Positions 33,601 through 44,554 of a DNA stretch of 64,000 bases are shown here, piece by piece. The translations under genes and the position numbers were made by a program. Location: NCBI GenBank assembly GCA_024803745.1, contig JANJXV010000004.1, positions 45,445,358 through 45,509,357 of the forward strand, read 5' to 3'. The notes beneath the pieces are model-generated. The model did no database searches. It saw nothing but the letters and a program-made list of their open reading frames with translations, and was not told the DNA's origin. The DNA is from Megascapheus bottae (lineage: Eukaryota; Chordata; Mammalia; Rodentia; Geomyidae). Numbering within the stretch: the first letter of the stretch is position 1; each line of letters starts with the position of its first letter.

Positions 33601-36600
33601 ATGGACACTGACCACTTCTCCATAATCTCCCTAAACGTGAACGGGCTGAACAATCCAATCAAAAGACACAGAGCAGCAGACTGGATTAAGAAATACCACC
33701 CATCCATATGTTGCCTCCAAGAGACACACCTCACTGCCAAAGACAGAAACAAATTCCAAGTGAAAGGATGGAAACGAATTTTCCAATCCAATGCACCATG
33801 CAAAAAAGCAGGAGTAGCCATCTTAATCTCCGATAAAATTAACTTCTCAGTGAAATCAGTCCGCAAAGATAGAGACGGCCATTACATATTAATAAAGGAT
33901 ACAATCCATGCCCATAATATTACAGTTACAAACATCTACTCCCCCAACACGGGAGCACCCAAATTCGTGAAACAAACTCTTTTAGAACTACAGAACAAGA
34001 TAGACTCAAACACAATCATTGTCGATGACCTCAATACTCCACTCTCAATAAATGACAGGTCAACTCAACAAAAGTTAAGCAAAGACACCATCGACTTAAA
34101 TGACACCATAGCCCAGCTGGGCTTAACAGATATACACAGAGTCTTCCACCCAACGGTGAAACTTTTTACATTTTTCTCAGCAGCACATGGAACACACTCC
34201 AAAATAGATCATATAATAGTTCATACAGAAAACTTAAGCAGATACAAGAGGTCTGATATAATCCCATGCATCCTATCAGACCACAGTGGAGTCAGACTAA
34301 TTCTGAACAATGCAGTCAAAGTCAAAAAACATTCAATCACATGGAAACTGAACAAGACACTTCTGAATAATCCCTGGGTAACATATCAGTTCAGAAATGA
34401 AATTAAAAACTTCCTTGAATGTAATGACAATCAAGAAACATCACAAAGAAACTTATGGGACATAGCAAAGGCAGTTCTAAGAGGCAAATTTATCGCACTA
34501 CGAGCGCATATTAAAAAGACAGAAGAAGAGCACGTAAACAACCTTAAAAAAAATCTGAAACACCTAGAGGAGCAACAAAAAGTTAATCCTAAAACAGCTA
34601 GAAGGACAGAAATAACAAAAATAAAATCAGAAATTTCAGAGACTGAAATAAGATCTACTATACACAAAACTGATAAATCAAAAAGTTGGTTCTTTGAAAG
34701 AGTCAACAAAATTGACAGACCCTTGGCAAGATTAATCAAAAAAAGGAAAGGGGAGACTTAAATAAACAAGATTAGAGACCCCACGGGAACAATCACAACT
34801 GATTCCCAAGAAATCCAGTCCATAATGAATAGGTACTTCCAAGGCCTATATTCAAAGAAACAAGAAAATCTAGTAGAAATGGATGATTTCTTAAATAAAT
34901 ATAGGCTACCCACACTGAGCAACGACAAGGTAAACAAATTGAACAGACCAATTTCTTACAACGAAATTGTGGAAGCAATCAGGGAAATGCCAACCAAAAA
35001 AAGCCCAGGTCCAGATGGTTTCACTGCGGAATTCTACAAGACATTCAAAGATGAAATAACACCTATACTCTTGAAACTCTTCCAAGAAATAGAAACAGAA
35101 GGAGCAATATCAAACTCATTTTTTGAAGCTAATATTACTCTCATCCCCAAACCAGGGAAAGACCCAACAAAAAAAGAAAACTACAGACCTATCTCTCTAA
35201 TGAACACAGATGCAAAACTCCTCAATAAAATATTAGCCAACAGAATCCAGAAACAAATTTTAAAAAATCATACACTATGATCAAGTAGGCTTCATCCCAC
35301 AAATGCAAGGCTGGTTTAACATTCGAAAATCAATCAATGTAATACATCATATCAATAGAGCTAAAGATAAGAATCATATAATTTCTCTGGACGCAGAGAA
35401 GGCATTTGACAAAATACAACATCCATTCATGTTGAAAGCACTAGAAAAAATAGGAATAAGAGGTACATTCCTCAAAATAGTGAAAGCCATATATGAAAAA
35501 CCTACTGGAACCATTCATCTTAAAATCAGGAACTAGACAGGGATGCCCACTCTCTCCACTTCTCTTCAATATAGTGCTGGAACCCTTAGCCAGAGCAATA
35601 AGACAAGAAAAGGACGTCAAAGGGATCCACATACGGAAAGAAGAAATTAAACTATCCTTATTCGCAGACGACATGATCCTCTACTTGAGTGACCCAACAA
35701 ACTCCACTCCCAAACTACTAGAATTAATAAACTACTTTAGCAAAGTGGCAGGATACAAAATCAACCTTCAGAAGTCAGTAGCCTTCTTGTACACCAACAA
35801 TACACAAACAGAAGGCCAAATCAAGAAAATGATCCCATTCACAATAGCCCCCAAAAGAATAAAATACTTAGGAATATACTTAACCAAAGAAGTAAAGAAA
35901 TTATTCAATGAAAATTATAAAAGCCTAATGAAAGAAATTAAAGAGGACACTAGGAAATGGAAAGACATCCCATGCTCATTGCTAGGGAGAATCAACATAG
36001 TGAAAATGGCTATACTGCCAAAACTGATATACAAATTCAATGCAATCCGCATCAAAATCCCAAAGACATTCTTTATGGGAATTGAAGATATAATCCAAAG
36101 ATTCATATGGAACAAGAAAAGACCTAGAATAGCCAAAACAATTCTAGGCAAAAAGAGCAATGCTGGTGGTATTACAATACCAGACTTCAAACTCTACTAT
36201 AGACCCATAGTAACAAAAACTGCTTGGTACTGGCACAAAAACAGACCAGAAGATCAGTGGAACAGAATAGAAGACTCGGAAATAGAACCATATACCTATA
36301 GGCAACTTGTATTTGACAAAGGAGCCAAAGATATACAATGAAACAAACACAGTCTATTCAATTATTGGTGCTGGCAAAACTGGGCAGCCACATGCAGAAA
36401 ACTAAAAATTGACCCTAGCCTTTCGCCATGCACAAGCATTAACTCAAAGTGGATTAAAGACCTCAGCGTCAGACCGGAAACCATGAAATTGCTACATGAT
36501 AAAGTACGAGAGACACTGGAACTCATAGGCACAGGCAACAGATTCCTGAACAGAATCCCAGGGTCACAACAGATTGGAGAGAGACTCGATAAATGGGACT

Positions 36601-37376
36601 ACCTAAAAATAAAATGTTTCTGTACAGATAAAAACATAGTTGCAAAAGAAGAGAGACAGCCAACCAACTGGGAAAAGTTATTCACCAACAATCCATCTGA
36701 CAAATGCTTAATATCCAGTATCTATAGGGAACTCAGGAAACTAATCCCCCAAAAACCCAATAAACCATTCACTAAATGGGCAAGGGAACTAAAGAGAGAC
36801 CATCAGAAGAAGAGATTAAAATGGCAGAAAAACATATGAGAAAATGTTCATCATCTATGGTCATAAAGGAAATGCAAATAAGAGACCACTTTACCCCAAC
36901 AAGAATGGCCAAGATTTTGAACTCAGACAATGACAGTTGCTGGCGGGGTTGTGGAGAAAAGGAACCCTACTGCACTGCTGGTGGGATTGTAAACTAGTTC
37001 AGCCACTCTGGAAAGCAGTGTGGAGGTTCCTTAAAGAACTGAAAATAGACCTTCCCTATGATCCCGCCATACCACTTCTGGGCATCTATCCTGAACAGCA
37101 TGACCAGGGTATTATAAAGACACCTGCTCAGCTATGTTCATCTCTGCGCTATTCACAATATCCAGGCAATGGAAACAACCCAGATGCCCTACTGTGGATG
37201 AATGGATACAGAAAATGTGGTATATATACGCAATGGAATTCTACATAGCCAACAGACAAGATAAAATAATGGCATTCGCAGGGAAGTGGATGAATCTAGA
37301 GCGAATCATGCTGAGTGAGACAAGTCAAAACCTAAGGAACAAAAGGCGCATGGTATCCTTAATATGCGGTTATTAA
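33601..37376 (+). pseudogene. L1 ORF2 (endonuclease / reverse transcriptase), broken
   Basis: ORF2p nicks DNA and reverse-transcribes L1 RNA. The span of about 1,258 codons is close to a normal ORF2. The AP-like endonuclease domain (about residues 1-240) looks intact in its key positions: N14 in SLNVNG, E41 in CLQETHL, Asp and Asn in DDLNTPLS (where the usual family form is GDFNTPLS), and SDH in LSDHSG. The RT active-site FADD is encoded at 35661-35672. A Cys/His pattern near 36950-37000 is split by a frameshift. Lesions: an in-frame TAA at 34759-34761 (codon 387), a frame change in an A-run near 35262-35267, a non-triplet deletion of roughly 30 bases near 35505 that removes about ten residues of the RT domain, an in-frame TGA at a normally Trp position (36339-36341), and single-base losses near 36795, 36958 and 37113. 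The longest surviving piece is the endonuclease plus N-terminal linker (386 residues). Confidence 0.95.
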
Positions 37377-37950
37377 ATCCAAAGTGTACAAGAGCGAGGA
37401 CTCAATAACTGCATATCCAAAGCAATGGACATGGTAATGGAAATACAAACATAACTATATAGACAAAAAAACCTATGACTCTATAATTATAATGTTTTAT
37501 TTCATAAACTGATATGTTTCTATGACATACAAACCATTAGCCTAATTTTGATTAAGTTCTAAAGACTAAGTCCCAGATAATGTAATTAGAGATTCCCTCC
37601 TTGAACAATTGTTTGTTAAATTTGTCATTTAAAATATGATGTAAACATAAGCCATATAATTAATGATTGTTGTTCTTAAGGTACTATGTTATCTCTCATC
37701 ACTTCTACTGTCCCTTGGTTATCTCATATTGTTACAGTATCTCACTTTGTTACCTGATATATTGGATATATTTGTATATGGTTATCTGAAATTGGATAGG
37801 GAACGGGGGAAAACAAGATGAGGGGTGGGGGAGGGGGAAGGGAAATGGGGACCATGACATGTGAAAGGGTATCAATGTGTGGGAATTAAGGCACCATTTA
37901 TCTGGCAAATATCATGTAACCCTTCTATTGATTACAATAAAAAATATATT
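37377..37950 (+). other. L1 3' UTR with G-quadruplex-type tract
   Basis: Runs from the ORF2 stop to the short A-rich end. At 37822-37842 there are four G-runs (4, 5, 5 and 3 long) separated by 1-2 bases, fitting the G3+N1-7 quadruplex rule within a larger purine tract (37801-37850). G-rich tracts in the 3' UTR are a known L1 feature. Confidence 0.85.
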
Positions 37951-37955
37951 AAAAA

Positions 37956-40746
37956 ATCATGGTAGAAATTTGTTCATATATTTTTACTGTAATTAGTAGA
38001 AGGGTCACATTATATTCACCAGGTAGAGGGTGCATTACTTCACAAACATTTCTCATGTCTTGCTCCCATTTCCTTCCAACCACCCTCACCCCTCATCTTG
38101 TTTTCCGCCTTCCCTAACCAATTTCAAATAACCAAATACACATATATACAATATATCAGATAACCAGGTGAAATATTGTAACAATATGAGAGAACCAAGG
38201 GACAGCAAAAGAGATGAGAGATAACATAGTACATTAAGGACAACAATCACTCGTTATATGGCTTTTGTTTCTATATCCTGGAGGTCCTTTCATTTAGCTT
38301 CATCCTATATGGCCTTATGTATCTAGGTTTTGTTCTATTGTAAATCTCTGCTAGGAGGGCTCAAGGTTACTACTGATTATAACAAATGAGGGAAACCATT
38401 GAGCCTATGTTCTTTTGAGTCTGGCTTACTTCACTTAATATGATTTTTTCTGAGTCTTTCCATTTCCTTATCAATGGGGCTATATTGTTCTTTCTGACAG
38501 CAGCATAGAATTCCATTGTGTATAAATACCACATCTTGTTGATCCACTCATCAACTGAGGGGCATCTGGTTTGGTTCCATATCTTTTCTATGGTAAATGG
38601 TGCTGAAATGAACATCGTTGTGCTAGTGGATTTAGTATGCCCTTGTTTCTGGACGGTTGGGTAAATGCCAAGTAGTGGAATTGCTGGGTCATAGGAGAGT
38701 TCTATATTTACTCCTTTGAGGAACTGCCATACTGCTTTCCATAGTGGTTGAACGAGTTTGCACTCCCACCAACAGTGTAGTAGTGATCCCTCCGGGCCGT
38801 ATCTCCTTCAGCATCTGTTGTTATTAGATTTCTTGATCCTGGCCATTCTAACTGGAGTGAGGTGGAATCTCAAAGTTGTTTTGATTTGCATTTCTTTTAT
38901 GGCCAGAGATGTCGAGCATTTGTTCATATATCTAGAGGCCATTCTTATTTCTTCTTCAGAGAAGACTCTCTTTAAACTCTGGCCAATCTTTTAATGGTAT
39001 GGTTGTTACTTTGGAGATTAGTTTTGGAGTGACTCAATTTTTTGAGCTGTTGATATATCTTATATATGAGACCTTTGTCTGTTGTGAGGTTAGTGAAGAC
39101 CTTCTCCCACTCTGTAGGCTTTCTAGATAATTTGCTAGCTATGTCCTTTGCCATACAAAAGCTCAGCAGTTTAATGCAGTCCCACTTACCCAGACTTTCT
39201 CTGATTTGTTGTGTTTCTTGGTCCTTATTAAGAAAGTTTTGACCTGTGCCTAGGAGACCAAGTGTATCTCCTATTCCTTCTTGTAAAGTTTTCAATGTAT
39301 CTGTTTTTACCTCTAGGTCTTTGATCCATTTGGAGTTAATTCTAGTGCAGGGTGACAAAGACGGATCCACTTTAGTTTTCTGCAGGTGCTTAACCAGTTC
39401 TGCCAGCACCACTTGTTGAAGAGGCTATCTTCTTCTAATCTATTTTTTTGGCACCCTTATCAAAGATTGGGTGGCCATAGGTCTGCGGGTTAATATCTGG
39501 GTCCTCAGTTCTACTCCATTGATCTTAAGCCTTGTTCTTGTGCCAGTACCAAGCTGTTTTGGTCAATATAGCTCTGTAATAGAGTCTAAAGTTTGGTATT
39601 GAAATTCTTCCTGTGCTGTTCTTTCTGCTAAGAAGTGTTTTTGCTTTACAAAGTCTTTTATTATTCCATATGAAATTTTGGATTGCCTCTTCTATTTCTT
39701 TAAAGAATGACATTGGGTTATTGATGGGTATTGCGTTGAATTTGTAGATAGCCCTTGGCAAGATTGCCCTTTTCATGATGTTAATTCTTCCAATCCAGGA
39801 GCATGGGAGGTTTTTCCATTTCCTCAGTTCTGCTTTAATTTCCTTTTTCAGGGTTTTAAATTTTTCATCAAAAAGGTCCTTTACATTCTTAAGTTAATTC
39901 TTTTTTTGCATTTTTTATTGTAATTAGTAAAAGGGTTACTTAAGTTAATTCTTAAGTACTTTATTTTCTTTGAGGCTATTGCAAAAGGAGTTGCTTTCCT
40001 GTTGCCTCATTCCTCTCATTGTTGGCATAGAGGAAGGCAGTTGTTGATTTTTGAGCATGAATTTTATACCCTGCTACCTTTCCAAAGTTTTGAATCAGCT
40101 CAAGGAGCTTGGGAGTAGAGTCTATAGGGTTCTTTAAATAGAAAATCATGTCATCTGCAAAGAGGAAAAGTTTCACTTCCTCTTTCCCTATTTGAATCCC
40201 CTTTTTGCTTGCTTCTTGCCTTATTGCTCTGGCTAGGAATTATAATACTATGTTAAAGAGGAGTGGAGAGAGTGAGCCTCCTTGTCTCATTCCTGATTTT
40301 ACAGGGAATGGCTTTAGCTTTTTGCCAATAAGTATAATGCTAGCTATGGGTTTGTCATACACAGCCTTTATTATACTGAAGTATGTTCCATGGATTCCTA
40401 GTTTCTCCAGAGCTTTTGGCATAAAGGGGTGTTGGATCTTGTCAAATGCCTTTTCTGCATCTATTAAGACAATCATGTGATTTTTGTCCTTGTTCCTGTT
40501 GATGTATTGAATTATATTAATTTATTTTCTTATGTTGAACCAGCTTTGCATCCCTGTGATGAATCCTGTTTGATCATAGTGTATAATTTTTTGATGAGTT
40601 GCTGAAAATGGTTGGCCAGTATTTTGTTGAGAAGTTTTGCATCAATATTCATCAAAGAAATGGATTATAGTTCTCTTTCTTTATTAAATCTCTGTCTGGT
40701 TTTGGGATGAGGGTTATAGTGGCTTTGTAGATCATGGTAGAAATTT
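37956..40746 (-). mobile_element. 5'-truncated L1 with perfect 16-bp target duplication
   Basis: The L1 body is 37972-40730 on minus, with its 3' end at the left. It contains the 3' UTR and the C-terminal half of ORF2, starting near the conserved TLIPKP region. Minus-strand frames at 38370-38615, 38972-39412, 39525-39776, 39976-40176 and 40240-40476 are pieces of one broken ORF2. The direct repeat ATCATGGTAGAAATTT is at 37956-37971 and 40731-40746. It landed just behind the A-rich end of the full-length L1, in opposite orientation. Confidence 0.96.
39888..39953 (-). mobile_element. 36-bp L1 3'-end micro-insertion, nested
   Basis: Positions 39903-39938 hold only the last bases of an L1 3' UTR plus A tail (plus strand: T-run, then tattgtaattagtaaaaggg). 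They are flanked by the perfect 15-bp repeat CTTAAGTTAATTCTT at 39888-39902 and 39939-39953. It lies inside the larger minus-strand L1 and is therefore younger. Confidence 0.93.
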
Positions 40747-41102
40747 TTTAAGAATATTTTTCCTCTGTTACAATTGACAGCTTCTTGGTCTGCATCTATT
40801 TTAGTTCTTCATCAATGGCATGGCCTTACATATTCCAGATCATTTTTATATTTCTTTTCTCTCTATTATAATCATCTTTGTTGTCATTTGTCTCCATCCA
40901 TCCCTGCTTCTCTAACAAAAGTATACAAGATTGGGTAAGTTACAAATCACAGGAACTTATAGCTCACAGGTTTTGCAATTGGACAGTCCACAGTGAAGGT
41001 TCCAGCATGTTATATCTGGTGAAGGCTGCCTTCTTTCAAAAATGACACTTGGTTTCTTCATGCTCACATGATCCAAGGGGGAACACTCTCTCAGACCTTT
41101 AT
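40747..41102 (-). repeat. Probable ancient repeat remnant
   Basis: About 40905-41100 (ctctaacaaaagtatacaag, cttatagctcacagg, cttcatgctcacatgatcc) echoes a common old mammalian repeat. Strand and name are uncertain. Confidence 0.35.
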
Positions 41103-41140
41103 TTTTTCCCCCAGTCCTGGGGCTTGAACTCAGAGCAGTT
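41103..41140 (-). mobile_element. Geo-monomer 3'-end fragment
   Basis: The plus strand shows the complement of a SINE 3' end only (T-run, then ccagtcctggggcttgaactc): an extreme 5' truncation. Confidence 0.75.
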
Positions 41141-42021
41141 ATTGAGAATGGGATGCTGGATTGCAAAAATAAAGACTGAAAAAGAGTTGCTACTCTGATA
41201 ATCCAGACAAGGATGGATGAAAACCAAAAAGCCATATTTGTGGAATAGAAAAGAGGTAAGAGACTAAACTCTGCTTTTGAGGAAATGAACTCTGTTGGTA
41301 ACAAAGACAAAACCTAGCACAAAGCTCTGTCATGTAAAGGTCATCAACAAGTAATATCCTGGATTTTACTCCCTTCCCTGCAGGCTCAGCCCACGTTACT
41401 ATAGAATACTTACTGAAGTGCAGTGATCCTTTATCTCAGGAGATGCCACAGACTTAACGCTTTACTTGACTCTAATCCTGAGGAGATTTGTCAATTCATA
41501 ATTTGTTCAATACAAACATGGCACCTGGTAAATATTTTTATTGTGTGAGAGATAGTAGGTACTGTAGTTAACAAGTTAAAAAAGAAGGCTGAAATGGCTT
41601 ATGCCTGTAAAACAGACAAAATAAATAAAACAAATGATTTTCAGGCATTAACCAATAGGCATCACAGAACAACAATCCAAAAAAAAAAAAAGGATTGTCA
41701 CAGTTCACTGTCCAGGGCAGTCCAAGACTGAAGCTCAGGATAGGGGTGTAAAATAGAGCCCAGTAGGTGCCCTGTGCTAGGGCAAATTCAAAGTTCAGGA
41801 AGTTGGAGGTCATTCATATTTGTGATTTAGCATAGAGAGAGAGCCCAGATTCTCCTTAGAATCTCACTGAACTCTGCTTAGCACAAGTGGAAATAAAGAA
41901 GCTCAAAGAAATCAAGGGGGAAAAGCTTGAAAGGAGGAGAGAGAAGTTCTCCAAACTCATACAGGGCTATAAATAAATTACGTTCCCTCAGCCAGAATAC
42001 AGACTTTCTAACACTAGGACA

Positions 42022-42026
<5 letters not shown>
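41141..42026. other. Unique noncoding sequence, no gene seen
   Basis: A short B1-like phrase (tggcttatgcctgtaa) near 41595 is too small to call. Confidence 0.5.

Positions 42027-42069
<43 letters not shown>
42027..42069. repeat. (TG)n microsatellite
   Basis: About 21 pure TG units. Confidence 0.97.
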
Positions 42070-42072
<3 letters not shown>

Positions 42073-42574
42073 ACCACTGCATCAGGGCCACTTATCCTAA
42101 AATGCTTTAAAAGGATCCATTTCCAAGTAATTTATCTGCAGTTCAGAACAAAGCCCAAATTTATTTAAAGCTCTGCCAAAAAAACAGTACCCCAAAACAT
42201 AACATTCACAATATCTGCTTTCCAATAAAAATATCCAACTGAAAGCAAAATCACTCATACCTAATAAAATGACAAGGAAAATCAATGAGCCATAAAGAAA
42301 AATAATCCAAGAAAAAAAATGAAGCCCAACATGACATTTGAAGCAAAGATGAGTTATCACAAGTGTAGCCTGCACATGCTCAAAAGAGGAGGAAGGGAGA
42401 CAGAAGGAAAGAATGTTCTCATGACTATCCACAAGATTTCCTGAGAGACACTAAATTAAGCAATTATGATGATAGTTCAATTCTTACCTAGATGATAATG
42501 AACATGAAGAGAAAGGAACAAAGGAGAAATAAAAAGCAGACATCGGCAATGATATTGGAGACACACACTTTTTA
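42070..42574. other. Unique noncoding sequence
   Basis: No gene recognised. The 111-codon minus frame 42097-42432 resembles no known protein. Confidence 0.5.
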
Positions 42575-42697
42575 AAAATGTTTATTGTGCCAACAATACA
42601 CAAAAAGAAGGAGAATTTAAGAAAATGATCCCATTTGCAATAGCCCCCCAAAGTATAAAATACTTAGGAATTAACCAAAGATATAAAGGAATTATTT
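42575..42697 (+). mobile_element. L1 ORF2 internal fragment, part 1 (split by an LTR)
   Basis: Matches the full-length L1 near 35790-35910: gtgccaacaatacacaaa, gaaaatgatcccatttgc, then aaatacttaggaatt. It resumes after the LTR. Confidence 0.9.
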
Positions 42698-42703
42698 AAT
42701 GAA

Positions 42704-43071
42704 TGCGGCGCCCGGCACCCCTGACCAGCAGGGAAGAACGGACACCACCCGAGGATCCTTCTTGTATCACGCTTTATTGAAGAGCAACTTGATTGAAGGG
42801 AGAGCTGAAACAGAGGGGCACTGGGCAGGGAAGTACAACTGCTTATATAAGCCCAAGAAACACGGGGCTTTCTACCATTGGCTGCTCTGCTGCCAGGGTC
42901 ATTTTAAGACTCTGGATTGGTCAGGCCTATAACGTCATACACGCAGACTCAGTGGAGCGAGCAGAGGCCCCGCACTCACATACCAAATAAGGAGAACTAA
43001 GAAGTTGTTTACAAGGAGCGAGGCAGGAAATAGGCGCCATCTTGTAATGGCGGCCGCTCCGGCTCCCCACA
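42704..43071 (-). mobile_element. Solo LTR, IAP-like class II endogenous retrovirus
   Basis: 368 bp bounded by TG...CA and by the 6-bp direct repeat aatgaa (42698-42703 and 43072-43077), the duplication size of ERVK/IAP integration. Read on minus it begins TGTGGGGAGCCG and soon has acaagatggcgcc, closely resembling mouse IAP LTR starts. In transcription order: a YY1-type site (complement at 43035-43042), CCAAT complements at 42916-42920 and 42877-42881, a TATA-like palindrome at 42841-42850, and AATAAA complement at 42773-42778. No internal viral gene is attached. Many CpGs survive, suggesting a fairly recent insertion. Confidence 0.88.
42841..42850 (-). promoter_or_regulatory. TATA-like box of the solo LTR
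   Basis: gcttatataa (part of gcttatataagc) lies 63-77 bases upstream, in LTR orientation, of the AATAAA complement at 42773-42778. This leaves room for a short R region. Confidence 0.65.
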
Positions 43072-43077
43072 AATGAA

Positions 43078-43137
43078 AACTATAAAAAGCCTTAAGAAAG
43101 AAATCAAAGAGGATACCAGGATACCCATCCTTTAAAA
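43078..43137 (+). mobile_element. L1 ORF2 internal fragment, part 2
   Basis: Continues the split L1 piece: aactataaaaagccttaag, aaagaaatcaaagaggatac. Together the two parts are about 180 bp, with both L1 ends missing. Confidence 0.88.
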
Positions 43138-43499
43138 AAATCAGGTTTTGGTAGAATTTATTAGAATACATTAATTTTTTTGCACAAGTGTATATTTTAT
43201 TGCATCTTCAGCTCTATTAGGGAAAAAGTTATTTTTGTTATATTAACAAATCAGTTTATAAATATTATGTATATTGATCATTATTCTTCCCTTCATCATT
43301 CTTCCTTATCCCTCCCCAACCAAACCCTCCCCTAGATATTCTTAGTTTCACTGGATATACATTGAATAAGATGACTACATTCTCCAACCTCCATCCTCCT
43401 CCTTTATTTATCTACTTCCTTTCTTTGACCTTCTCCCACACTTTTCAAGTCCTGGTATTCATTCTATTGGAATATGAGTTAATTTTTCTTTTTTTCTTT
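43138..43499 (-). mobile_element. Probable old L1 3' UTR, part 1
   Basis: A pyrimidine-rich minus-strand 3' UTR-like stretch that leads, after a younger insertion, into clear L1 ORF2 C-terminal sequence at 43771-44060. Assignment of this part rests on that continuity. Confidence 0.5.
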
Positions 43500-43766
43500 T
43501 CATATATTTTATTGTAATTAATAGAAGGGTTACATTATATCTACCAGATAGAAGGTGCATTACTTCACAAACATTGATGTCCTTTCTCATGTCTTGGTCC
43601 CCATAGCCCCCCACTCCCACCCCTCATCTTGTTTTTCCCCCTTTCCTATCCGATTTCAAATAACCAAATAAGCATATATACAATATATCAGATGACAAGA
43701 TAAAATACTGTAACAATATGAGATAACCATGGGACAGCAAAAGAAATGAGAGATAACATAGTACAC
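43500..43766 (-). mobile_element. Younger L1 3' UTR insertion, nested
   Basis: Nearly the same as the 3' end of the minus-strand L1 at 37.97 kb: tattttattgtaattaatag, ggtgcattacttcacaaac, caaataagcatatatacaat, gagataacatagtac. It is 5'-truncated within the 3' UTR. I could not settle its target duplication. Confidence 0.9.
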
Positions 43767-44060
43767 TGCTTGAATTCTCCCCTGAAAATACCATGCTTCA
43801 GTTAATACATTTGTATATACTTGCATACAACCCTGTATGCATTTACTTACATATTTATAAATTAGTTTCAGCTTTCATATATAAGAAAAAAAACATGTAT
43901 CCTTTGTCTCTCCCGGCCTGACTTACTTCACTTAACATAATTTTTTCCAGTGACATCTATTTCTTTGCAAATGTTGTGATGTCATTCTTCCTGATGAATG
44001 AGTGGATTCTCTTATGTATATGTCCCACATTTTCTTGATCCTTTTATTCATTTAGAATCT
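43767..44060 (-). mobile_element. Old L1 ORF2 C-terminus, part 2
   Basis: The complement of a decayed ORF2 3' end: gacttacttcacttaacata, ccagtgacatctatttcttt, gcaaatgttgtgatgtcatt, and cccacattttcttgatcc. No open frame survives. Confidence 0.8.
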
Positions 44061-44250
44061 AGGCTGGGGGAAAAAAAAAAACATATGTTTGAGGGGCAAG
44101 AAGTTGAACTTGAGAAACTTGTTTTCTTACTATGGGTCTTCTGTTCCCTGCTGTGGAATTTGTGTCTTAGTTCTCTTCTCTTCTTGAGAATCTTTACTGA
44201 GAATCTTCAAAGAGGAAGGTTAGGGTTTCTATTTCTGGAATATTTTTTCA

Positions 44251-44552
44251 ATAGCTAATGGATAACTGGGCACAGTGGCTCACACCTGTAATCCTAGTTA
44301 CTCAGAAAACTGAAATCTGGAAATCCAGGGAACTAAAGTCCTGGAGAGACTCTTATCTCCAATAAACCACTAGAAAACCAGCTGTGGCTCCAAGGTAGGG
44401 TGATAGCCTTGAGCTGAAGAGCTCAGAGACAATGCCCAGGACCAGCAGTAGGACAGTAGCCTTGAGCTGAAGAGCTTAGGAACAATGCCCATACCCAGAA
44501 GTCAAGCCCTAAGACCACCACCAACAACAACAACAAAATAACTAATGGATAA
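44251..44552 (+). mobile_element. B1-headed composite SINE with an internal duplication
   Basis: The head (ggcacagtggctcacacctg, taatcctagttactc) and linker are normal. The Geo monomer carries an imperfect tandem duplication of period 53, with tagccttgagctgaagagct at 44404 and again at 44457. An (AAC)-rich tail follows. The direct repeat ata(g/a)ctaatggataa is at 44251-44265 and 44538-44552. Confidence 0.93.
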
Positions 44553-44554
44553 GA

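Larger units (their letters stand above)
31057..37950 (+). mobile_element. Full-length LINE-1 retrotransposon
   Basis: A 6.9-kb element with all L1 parts in order: GC-rich 5' UTR, ORF1, a 111-base spacer, ORF2, and a 3' UTR with a G-rich tract and a short A-rich end (acaataaaaaatatatt). L1 copies itself by target-primed reverse transcription and can also mobilise SINEs. The flanks aaaaaactcatgg (31044-31056) and aaaaaatcatgg (37951-37962) are a candidate target duplication differing by one base. ORF1 is open but ORF2 is dead, so this copy is not autonomous. The boundaries are by eye, good to perhaps 10 bases. Confidence 0.95.

Noticed and set aside
31044..37962. Perfect target duplication of the full-length L1
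   Set aside because: The best flanking pair differs by one inserted base and is largely A-run, so it is kept only as a candidate.
42575..44060. Twin-priming (5'-inverted) L1 insertion
   Set aside because: A plus ORF2 piece adjoins minus L1 3' ends, but the order is wrong for an inverted 5' segment and the copies differ in age. Independent insertions explain it better.
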